Assembly: GCA_050011755.1 (NCBI GenBank)
Contig: JBEKIM010000159.1
Location: 1-13,817, forward strand
Length of the DNA: 13,817 nt
Source of the DNA: Bog-159 sp050011755
Lineage (GTDB): Bacteria > Acidobacteriota > Terriglobia > Bryobacterales > Bryobacteraceae
Reading direction: 5' to 3'
Part shown: one piece after another, positions 1 through 9,443 of the stretch
Numbering within the stretch: position 1 is the first letter of the stretch
How the letters are laid out: every line of letters starts with the position of its first letter
Translations under genes and position numbers: made by a program
Notes under the pieces: model-generated
Told to the model about the DNA's origin: nothing
Database searches by the model: none
What the model saw: the letters and a program-made list of their open reading frames with translations, nothing else

Positions 1-273
1 ATTTCCGGTTCCCTCGCGATAGTAAGTAGTTGGGTCGAGTTGGTAAGCCGGATCCGGAGGATTCGCCGTCCAAGCCGGGATAAAGAGGTTGGTAGGCGGA
101 GGAAAGGCGAGCCCGGGGGTGGTGTTAATCCCGCCGCCCAGCAGTATGGCGTCCGCCGCCACCGGAGCGCCGCCGGCTGCCTGAGCACTGGCTAGCAAGC
201 CCGGATCGCAGTAAACGCCTTTCTTGCAGCCTTCATAGTCTCCGTCCTCGACAACGCGGTAGTACGTTTTCAT
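1..273 (-). CDS. Unrecognised small protein, 3' end outside the window
   Basis: An open frame of 91 codons starts at the ATG complementary to 271-273 and runs off the left edge without a stop, so only the N-terminal part is visible. It begins MKTYYRVVEDGDYEGC and has two cysteines (C16, C22), then a Gly/Ala/Pro-rich stretch (about 25-60) and a Pro/Tyr-rich stretch (about 57-86). I see no signal peptide, membrane segment or motif that I recognise. The start is supported by AGGAG on the minus strand (about 10 nt upstream), and codon use matches the neighbours. The gene begins 29 nt after the kinase stop on the same strand with no terminator between, so it is probably the third gene of the sigma-kinase operon. 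It could be a kinase substrate or an output of the pathway; that is inference only. Confidence 0.6.
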   Translation of the reverse strand, partial: MKTYYRVVEDGDYEGCKKGVYCDPGLLASAQAAGGAPVAADAILLGGGINTTPGLAFPPPTNLFIPAWTANPPDPAYQLDPTTYYREGTGN

Positions 274-302
274 CGGTATGGTTCTCCTTTTTTTGACAAC
301 AG

Positions 303-2852
303 CTAATTTGCAAATCCGACGCGCGTCAGCAGACTCCGGTATCGCGAGTCGGCGCGCAAAACCCGATATTGGATGCCGACTTTCAACAGCATCAGATTGA
401 TATTTCTTCTCAAGACTCCCCGGTCGAGCCATTCGAAAGCCTTATCGCGGTCGTTGAGCCCGAGGTAGACATAAGCAATGTCCGTGGCTGAAGCCTCATT
501 ATTTGGGTATCGCGCGAGCAACTCATCGAGAATGGCCGTCGCATCGTTAACGCGCCCATCGCGCGCGGAAAGCCACCCGAATTCCGATAGCGCGAAACTC
601 GCCCGCGCGGTCAGCGCGACAGCTTTTTGGGCGGCAGCGATGGCTTCGCCGCGGAGGCCTTTCAGTTCCAGCGCGTCGGACATGGGCAGGTAGGCGTTCT
701 CGTAGCCAGGGTCGGATTGTACGACCGACTGGTAAGCCGCCAAAGCGTCGTCGACCCGGCCGCAATAGAGCAGCGTCGTACCCCGCCGCACCTGCAGATC
801 GCTGTTGAAGGGATCGAGCGAGACCGCCTGTTCGATGTGGGGCAGCGCTTCCTGCGCGCGATCCAACCCGGTAAGAAGTTGCGCATACCATCGATGGGCG
901 GCCGGGGAACCGGGATTCAGTTCGATCGCTTTACGAAAACTCTGCTCCGCGGCGGCGTAGTTCCACTGCCAAAGCCTCTGATTGCAGCCCACCACCAGGT
1001 GCGCTTCCCAAAGATTCGGATCCAACTGGAGGGCGCGCGTGGCCGCCTGCATGGACTCCTGCATCCGGGGTTCCCACCGGTTGGATTCGCGGATGGTGAG
1101 ATCGAAACAAGCGGAGCCCAGCGCGGCCCAGGCATCCGCGAAGTTCGGATCGAGCGTCAAAGCCTGTTTGAATTGGGAGACGCTTTCGAGAGAAGCCTCG
1201 CGGGTGCGGCGCGCGGCAAAATAGCGGCCCAGCAGATAGCATTGGTAAGCCGCGCCATTTTTCGTGGCGGTTTTCTCAATCTGGGCCATGCGCGCGGGCT
1301 GCGCGCTCATCCGGATAGAATGCACGACGGCGCGGCTCAGGGTGAAATTGAGGCCCTCCACCCGATCCTGATCGAGATCTTGGGTTCCGCCCCATAGGCG
1401 CAGACCGTCGCCGGCCTCCAGGATTTCGGTCGTCACGTGCAGGCGGCTGCCCTTCTTTCGCATGGCACCGGTAATCAAATAACGTACGTGAAATCGTTTG
1501 CCGGTCTCGGCGAGATTCTTGCCGGCATCTTTGTAACGCTGCACGGCCGTGCGCGCAATGACGCGGATTCCCGGCAGTTGGGTCAAAGTATCGGTCAAGC
1601 GATCGACGATCCCGTCGGCAATAACTTGCATTTCCGCGGAATCGGTATCGAGCGGCAGGACGGCCAGCGAAGGCGGTTCGGCGGCAGGTCCGGTCCTCCA
1701 GGACCACCACGCCGCCACCCCCGCCACGGATGCCGCAGCCGCGCCGCCGAGCCAGACGCGGCGGGAAACCGCGGCCGGCCCGTCCATGCAGCCGAGAGCC
1801 TGGGCCACCTCCCCGGCCGAGCGAAAACGGCCCGCGGGATCGCGATCGAGGCAACGAAGAATGACGGAATCCCACGCCCGGGGAAGATCCGGGCGAAGGC
1901 GGCGCGGCGGCGGAACGGACGCGTCCGCGGGCATCACCGGCAGCGCAGGTGGCTGGGCATCGCGATGCGAGGGGAGCCGGCCGGTGGTCAACTCGTAGAG
2001 CACGACGCCAAACGCATAGACGTCGGATCGCTCCGTTTCGGGCTTTTTCTCCAGTTGCTCGGGAGCGGCGTAAGCGGGCGTGGCGCCGTCCAGCAGATGG
2101 CTGGCTTGGGCGCCCATCTGGCGGGAGAGTCCGAAGTCGGTGATCACTACGCGCAGCCCGGTTGGAGGGCCGCATAACATCACGTTGCGGCTCTTGAAAT
2201 CGCGATGCAGAATGCCCGCGCGATGGGCCGCGTCGAGGCCCGCCGCCATCTGGCGAATCACATTTCGCGCATCCGGCAAAGGGAGCGGACCCTCGCGCTG
2301 CAGGCGGTCGGAGAGCGTGGCTCCTTCCAGCAATTCCATGGTGAAGAAGATCAGATCGCGCCCGCCGCCGGTATGCCTGGCTACATCGAATACTCTGCAA
2401 ACGTGCGGATTGTTCACCTCGCGCCCGAGCCGGATTTCGTCGCGAAACCGCTGCAGGCCGCCGGCGTGTTCCACGATACCGGGACGCATCACCTTCAGAG
2501 CCAGGCGCCCACCCAATTCCCGATCCGCGGCCTCGTAGACCTCTCCCATGCCGCCGCGCGCTAGAAATCGAACGATCGCGAACCGGCCGGCCAGGACCTC
2601 GCCACATTCGAGCAGCGGTTCAATGCGGACCAGCGTTTCGATTTCCTCGCTCAAGCGGGAAAAATAGCGAGCCGCTTGTCCGCTATAACTCAACAAGCGG
2701 AGGATTTCTTCCCGCGTAGCCGAGTCGGCCGCTTCGCGCTGCAATAGCAGGTCCCGTTCCGTCGTTTCCATGGCCAGCGCTCGCAGGTACAGTTCTTTGA
2801 GCTTCTCCTGGGCGTCCATCGTTGAGTCGCCGCTGGGACCGGTTAGGCTCAT
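303..2852 (-). CDS. Membrane Ser/Thr protein kinase with TolB/FlgO-like domain and TPR repeats
   Basis: This 849-residue protein is a PknB-type (Hanks) kinase. Visible kinase motifs are the Gly loop RGGMGEVYE (about 99-107), the ATP lysine in LALKVM (K120), an Asp-Glu pair suited to helix C (about 138-139), HRDFKSRNVM (216-225, with catalytic D218 and N223), DFG (239-241) and APE (263-265). All catalytic residues are present and it is an RD kinase. A hydrophobic Ala-rich segment at about 366-384 is the likely single membrane span. The C-terminal half starts with SLAVLPLD (395-402) and continues through GIRVIARTAVQRYKDAG, typical of the TolB-N/FlgO-like domain in bacterial TPR kinases and cyclases (about 395-512). 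TPR-like helices follow from about 530 to 845. If the kinase is cytoplasmic, the TPR region should be periplasmic and act as a sensor or scaffold. Residues 1-75 match the helical leader common in this kinase family. The gene follows the sigma stop by 15 nt, suggesting translational coupling. An internal ATG at residue 12 is an alternative start with no better RBS. Confidence 0.95.
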   Translation of the reverse strand: MSLTGPSGDSTMDAQEKLKELYLRALAMETTERDLLLQREAADSATREEILRLLSYSGQAARYFSRLSEEIETLVRIEPLLECGEVLAGRFAIVRFLARGGMGEVYEAADRELGGRLALKVMRPGIVEHAGGLQRFRDEIRLGREVNNPHVCRVFDVARHTGGGRDLIFFTMELLEGATLSDRLQREGPLPLPDARNVIRQMAAGLDAAHRAGILHRDFKSRNVMLCGPPTGLRVVITDFGLSRQMGAQASHLLDGATPAYAAPEQLEKKPETERSDVYAFGVVLYELTTGRLPSHRDAQPPALPVMPADASVPPPRRLRPDLPRAWDSVILRCLDRDPAGRFRSAGEVAQALGCMDGPAAVSRRVWLGGAAAASVAGVAAWWSWRTGPAAEPPSLAVLPLDTDSAEMQVIADGIVDRLTDTLTQLPGIRVIARTAVQRYKDAGKNLAETGKRFHVRYLITGAMRKKGSRLHVTTEILEAGDGLRLWGGTQDLDQDRVEGLNFTLSRAVVHSIRMSAQPARMAQIEKTATKNGAAYQCYLLGRYFAARRTREASLESVSQFKQALTLDPNFADAWAALGSACFDLTIRESNRWEPRMQESMQAATRALQLDPNLWEAHLVVGCNQRLWQWNYAAAEQSFRKAIELNPGSPAAHRWYAQLLTGLDRAQEALPHIEQAVSLDPFNSDLQVRRGTTLLYCGRVDDALAAYQSVVQSDPGYENAYLPMSDALELKGLRGEAIAAAQKAVALTARASFALSEFGWLSARDGRVNDATAILDELLARYPNNEASATDIAYVYLGLNDRDKAFEWLDRGVLRRNINLMLLKVGIQYRVLRADSRYRSLLTRVGFAN

Positions 2853-2867
2853 CGCGCTTGCCGGCCC

Positions 2868-3506
2868 TCACTTCTGTAAGCGTGATTTGCGCGGAGCGGG
2901 GGACATTTTTTCGATCGGGCTGGTGTGGCGATACGATTTGGCGATTTTTGCGAACAGCCAGGCTTGGGCAAACTCCCAATCCCTTTTTACGGTGCGATCG
3001 CTAACCCCGAGCAGATTCGCAATTTCGGAGTTGTCGAGTCCGGCAAAAAAGCGCAGTTCCACAACCCGGGCGGCGCGCGGATCGACACCGGCAAGCCCGG
3101 ATAGGGCCGCGTCGACATCGAGGATCTTGTCCCAACTTTGCAGCGATCCGGGATCCGCGCCGTCGGTGATCGCAACGACGACAGCGTCGCCGCCGCGCTT
3201 GGCGGCTTTACGGCTACGGGCGTAATCGGTCAGCACATGCCGCATCACGTTGGCGGCAACCGAAAAAAAATGAATGCGGTCCTGCCAGTCTTCCTGTTGC
3301 CGCCCGATCAGGCGAAGATAGGCTTCGTGCACCAAACCGGTGGTCTGTAACGTATGCCCTGGTTTCTCCCTGCGCATGCAATTACGCGCCATCCTGCGAA
3401 GCTCTTCGTAGATCAGAGGGGCCAGTTCCTGCTCGGCGGAGGTATCGCCGTCTTTCACTCGATGCAGAAGTTCGGTGATCTGCGCCGAGTCCGGGATGTT
3501 CCCCAT
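2868..3506 (-). CDS. ECF-family RNA polymerase sigma factor (TIGR02999 / Sigma70_ECF type)
   Basis: This 212-residue sigma factor has region 2 at about 25-105, with the family signature TLQTTGLVHEAYLRL (52-66) and FFSVAANVMRHVLTDYARS (80-98). A linker follows, then region 4 (about 128-190) with the helix-turn-helix NSEIANLLGVSDRTVKRDW (159-177). Its role is to direct RNA polymerase to a dedicated promoter set. Canonical ECF factors carry an acidic DAED-like motif in region 2.2 just before LVQ; here the aligned residues are QTTG. This is typical of kinase-linked ECFs (the ECF43 type), in which threonine phosphorylation supplies the negative charge. A basic tail (about 191-212) extends past region 4. 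There is no anti-sigma gene nearby; the kinase is 15 nt downstream. The start at 3504-3506 has no clear Shine-Dalgarno, but the preceding promoter fits a short leader. Confidence 0.94.
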   Translation of the reverse strand: MGNIPDSAQITELLHRVKDGDTSAEQELAPLIYEELRRMARNCMRREKPGHTLQTTGLVHEAYLRLIGRQQEDWQDRIHFFSVAANVMRHVLTDYARSRKAAKRGGDAVVVAITDGADPGSLQSWDKILDVDAALSGLAGVDPRAARVVELRFFAGLDNSEIANLLGVSDRTVKRDWEFAQAWLFAKIAKSYRHTSPIEKMSPAPRKSRLQK

Positions 3507-3532
3507 TGGGGCGAGTGTAGCAAATCAAAACC

Positions 3533-3561
3533 GTATTAGCCAGCACGATTCAGGCTGTCAA
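3533..3561 (-). promoter_or_regulatory. Putative sigma-70-type promoter of the sigma-kinase operon
   Basis: On the minus strand a perfect TTGACA (complement of 3556-3561) is followed after exactly 17 nt by TAATAC (complement of 3533-3538), which matches the -10 consensus at only 3 of 6 positions. Transcription would start near 3526, giving a leader of about 20 nt before the sigma ATG at 3506. The -35 box and spacing are strong and the -10 is weak. A second AT-rich box, TACACT, lies closer to the ATG but has no good -35 partner. Confidence 0.45.
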
Positions 3562-3645
3562 GGCTGCCTCTTAGGCCGGACGACGGCCGCAATCTCCTCT
3601 GCGTCCCTTGCGCCAGACATAGTACCGGTTTTCCGCCGATCATAC

Positions 3646-3673
3646 TTGAGCCGGGCGACGCGCATACTATACT
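3646..3673 (+). promoter_or_regulatory. Putative sigma-70-type promoter of the GloVer-repeat gene
   Basis: TTGAGC (3646-3651, 4 of 6) and TATACT (3668-3673, 5 of 6) are separated by 16 nt. A start near 3680 would leave about 20 nt before the ATG at 3700, with GAGG at 3687-3690 (spacing 9) as ribosome binding site. The promoter is divergent from that of the sigma gene, with about 85 bp between the two -35 boxes. It appears intact although the gene it serves is broken. Confidence 0.45.
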
Positions 3674-3699
3674 TGGAAAGTTCTTTGAGGCGGAATTAC

Positions 3700-4870
3700 A
3701 TGGGCGATCACATGCGCGTGAGAAGTGGCATTCTCAGTACGGCTGTAGTGCTTGGGCTTGGCGTGTTCCCACCGCCCCAGCCGGCGTACGCGGCGGCTCC
3801 CGGTGGAAATGGACAAGGTCAGTTTCCTTACAATTGCAACAACGGTTGTGGAACGGTTTTCGCCCTGTACCCGCCGTCAACCCGCGGCGGGCCTTGGACC
3901 GGGAAGGTGATCCACAACTTCCAGGGAAGCACGGTCGCGTATGGAGGTGATGGCGCCTATCCCACTTCCGGAGTCGTCTTCGACGAGAATGGCGTTCTAT
4001 ACGGTACAACCAGCGCGGGAGGCCTTGGAAACAGCGGCACGGTCTATCGGATGCGGCCGCCGGCCGAGGCGGGTGGCGAGTGGACGGAAGCTGTGATCTA
4101 CAACATCGGCTATACCATGGATCAACCGTAAGCCCGTCCGGTGTTGGGCAAGAAAGGAGTCATCTACGGAGTGACGGCGCAGGGGCAAGTTTATTCTCTG
4201 ACTCCTCCCGCGAAATCCGGCGGCGACTGGACTTACAAAACCATCGCCAGCGTTTCGCCGTTTCTCGGCTTTACTACAACTTTGATCGCCCGCGATGGCG
4301 TGCTTTACGGGACGGCCAGCTATAACGGCTCGGATTGTCTTTGTGGATCGGTTTACTGAGTGACTCCGGGCACCGATGGCGCCTGGACGCTGAGGGTCAT
4401 TTATACTTTTGAGAATAGCCCCACGGAGGGATACAGCCCACACTATCTGACTAGCGGTCCCGGTGGCGTCCTCTACCGCACGACAGATCACGGCCCCACA
4501 ACGTGCTATTTCTGTGGAACGATTTTTTCTTTGACCCCGCCGGCCGATCCCGATGGCGCCTGGACCGAACAACTGCTGTATACGTTCGAGACGTTGTCTG
4601 AACCGCCGGACGCGCTCCAGGTGATCGGCAGTAACGGCACGCTGCTGGGCGCGTTGATCGGCGACCAGGAAGGCGGCGTGGTTTTCCTGCTGGATCCTCC
4701 GGCCAAGCCGGGCGGCGCATGGTCCGAGCGGGTTATGCACGGGTTCACCGGCGGTACCGATGGCGGCAATCCGATGAGCGCAATCGTTTCCGGGGGGGGT
4801 GATCTACGGCACCACCTATGGAGCTTACCTCGGAATCCCCAGCGGCACGGTTTTTCAGATTGTTCCTTGA
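3700..4870 (+). pseudogene. Broken secreted GloVer (Gloeo/Verruco, TIGR03803-type) repeat protein
   Basis: The start is ATG 3700, preceded by GAGG at 3687-3690. The N-terminus is a signal peptide with a likely cut after PAYA (residues about 28-31), so the product was exported. The body is a tandem series of the GloVer motif: a GVLYGTT-like core, then GTVF/GTVY, then (L)TPPA, then GGxWTE and (V)IYxF. Copies occur near 3840-4100, 4140-4380, 4400-4590 and 4600-4870. Three lesions interrupt one continuous frame: TAA at 4129-4131, TGA at 4357-4359, and a run of eight Gs at 4792-4799. Seven Gs would restore the expected GGVIYGTTYG motif and a normal end ...GTVFQIVP with TGA at 4868-4870. The TGA could come from CGA and the TAA from CAA by single C-to-T changes (inference). 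The first repeat also seems to lack its N-terminal half, suggesting an earlier deletion. The family's function is not known in detail; repeats of this kind occur on surface or secreted proteins. Confidence 0.85.
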
Positions 4871-4903
4871 CAGCATGCGCGAAGCCTGTCACCGGACACA
4901 CTA

Positions 4904-5710
4904 CTACGTCTCCGGATCGCTGGTGATCGCAAAATGCACCAGCTGCGCATCTCCGAAGGATGTAGTCAGGGCCACATCCGTCGCGTCGCGCCCGGTGGCC
5001 ATCAGCACGCGTCCCACCCGCGGCACATTATTGCGCGCATCGAAAGCCCACCAGCGGCCCTCGAGATATGCTTCAAACCACGCGCTGAAGTCCATCGGGG
5101 CGTCCGTGAGTGGAACGCCAATGTCTCCCAAATATCCGGTCGCGTATCGCGCCGGAATGTTCAACGCCCGGCAAAACGTAATCGCCAAGTGCTGGAAGTC
5201 GCGGCAGACGCCGGTGCGCTCCCGGTACACATCGACCGCCGTCTTGGTCGCGCTGGCGAACTGGTAGCCGAAAGTCACGTTCGCATGCACCCAGTCGCAG
5301 ATGGCCTGCACCCGCTGCCAGCCCGGTGGGACCCCGCCGAATAACTGCGCCGCGGTGTTGGACATCAGATCCACTTCGCAATACCGGCTGCTTAACAGAA
5401 ACCGCAGCGCCTCCGGCGGCAGCTCCGCCACCGGAATCTCGCGCGCCGAGGGATTCTGCGCGTCCACCTCGCCCGAATCTTCGATCAGCGTCGAATTCCA
5501 TAACCGGATACACCCCGCCGGAGCGGTGAAGCGCGTGCAGATGTTTCCAAACGTATCGGTGTATTGCTCCTGCTGCACCTCCGGCTCGACGCGCAGGATA
5601 TCGGGTTCAATCAAGTCGCCCACGCGCGATGGATGCACGTTGAGCAAAGCAACGACCGGCACCGGAACTGGCACATAGAACTGAATATCGAATCCAAGGC
5701 GAATGCGCAT
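4904..5710 (-). CDS. Transglutaminase-like protein, divergent from the amidoligase operon; usual catalytic His replaced
   Basis: This 268-residue cytoplasmic protein has no signal peptide. Residues 1-105 form the beta-rich N-terminal region found in bacterial transglutaminase-like proteins (LNVHPSRVGDLIEPD at 23-37, DTFGNICTRFTAPAG at 52-66). The papain-fold core covers about 130-230. The nucleophile region RTGVCRDFQHLA places Cys at 169, RYATGYLGDIGVP follows, and WAFDARNN gives Asp 224. At the place where HAW normally supplies the catalytic His, the sequence reads MDFSAWFEAYL, with Ser 209 (codon AGC at 5084-5086). I recall other members of this subfamily also lacking the His here, so it may be a subfamily trait and not a local mutation. 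The start at 5708-5710 is supported by AAGGG (spacing 7). It is divergent from the transglutaminase-DUF2126 gene with 173 nt between, and it converges on the broken GloVer gene. Confidence 0.9.
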   Translation of the reverse strand: MRIRLGFDIQFYVPVPVPVVALLNVHPSRVGDLIEPDILRVEPEVQQEQYTDTFGNICTRFTAPAGCIRLWNSTLIEDSGEVDAQNPSAREIPVAELPPEALRFLLSSRYCEVDLMSNTAAQLFGGVPPGWQRVQAICDWVHANVTFGYQFASATKTAVDVYRERTGVCRDFQHLAITFCRALNIPARYATGYLGDIGVPLTDAPMDFSAWFEAYLEGRWWAFDARNNVPRVGRVLMATGRDATDVALTTSFGDAQLVHFAITSDPET

Positions 5711-5807
5711 GACCCTGCCCTTAGTTTAGCGGAACAGGCAGCCGGAACACTCCTCGCGGTGCATCTCCCTGGTGCCCAACCGCACAGCGGCGGCCTCCGC
5801 CCGGAGC

Positions 5808-5813
5808 TATACT
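5808..5813 (+). promoter_or_regulatory. Possible -10 box upstream of the transglutaminase-DUF2126 gene
   Basis: TATACT (5 of 6 matches) lies 70 nt before the ATG at 5884 in the divergent intergenic region. No convincing -35 box is found 15-19 nt upstream, so this may need an activator or an alternative sigma factor, or be chance. The region holds no other clear site, and the minus-strand gene has no obvious promoter either. Confidence 0.22.
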
Positions 5814-5883
5814 CGTGCTTAGCCGCCGTCTCCGAACTTTCCCCGTTGAACGGTTCCCGGTTTCAGCCGACACCCAAACATCC

Positions 5884-9188
<3,305 letters not shown>

Positions 9189-9213
<25 letters not shown>

Positions 9214-9314
9214 CCGCGAAGGGCGCCAAGAAGAGACGGACAAGTTAAACCGAATTCTTTCTGTTGGGCTGTCTTTGCGCCCTTTGCGGTTATCTCTGCG
9301 TCTTTGCGAGAAAC
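9189..9314. repeat. Large imperfect inverted repeat, 43-nt arms
   Basis: Arms 9189-9231 and 9272-9314 are reverse complements at about 38 of 43 positions and flank a 40-nt loop. They have the look of CTTTGCG/CGCAAAG-type repeats found dispersed in many bacterial genomes (arm core AAGACGC, AGATAACCGC, AAGGGCGC). The left arm overlaps the last 25 nt of the transglutaminase-DUF2126 gene, including its TAA. As RNA it would form a long hairpin between two genes of the cluster, able to stabilise the upstream message or reduce read-through. There is no T-run, so it is not a classical intrinsic terminator. No transposase is present. Confidence 0.85.
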
Positions 9315-9380
9315 GCGGACCCACTGGCTGTCCCGAGAAATGCAGACGCACCAAAACCAGCAATCCGCAACAAAACGGGT

Positions 9381-9407
9381 TTGCCAGAAACCGAACTCTG
9401 TTAAAAT
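9381..9407 (+). promoter_or_regulatory. Possible promoter of the ATP-grasp/alpha-E gene
   Basis: TTGCCA (9381-9386) and TAAAAT (9402-9407, 5 of 6) are separated by a short 15-nt spacer, about 37 nt before ATG 9444. Together with the large hairpin just upstream, this suggests that the ATP-grasp and third transglutaminase genes can be transcribed separately from the DUF2126 gene. The spacer is suboptimal, so confidence is modest. Confidence 0.33.
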
Positions 9408-9443
9408 TACTACCACTACCCGAACGAGCGCCGAGTTTCCCTG

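Noticed and set aside
1276..2607. 443-codon frame on the minus strand in another register inside the kinase gene
   Set aside because: It has an Arg-rich low-complexity translation with no domain, while the overlapping frame carries every kinase motif.
4357..4359. TGA in the GloVer gene as a recoded (selenocysteine) codon
   Set aside because: The aligned position calls for an Arg or similar residue between GTVY and VTPG, a second stop (TAA) and a frameshift are also present, and I saw no SECIS-like hairpin just after it.
3997..4740. 247-codon minus-strand frame across the broken GloVer gene
   Set aside because: It has His/Arg-rich repetitive shadow composition created by the GloVer repeats, and no RBS. 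The plus-strand reading explains the periodicity.
5815..5883. GTG 5815 as start of the transglutaminase-DUF2126 gene
   Set aside because: The 23 extra residues do not resemble the family, whereas ATG 5884 gives the typical MAIHVALHH start. Neither has a strong RBS.
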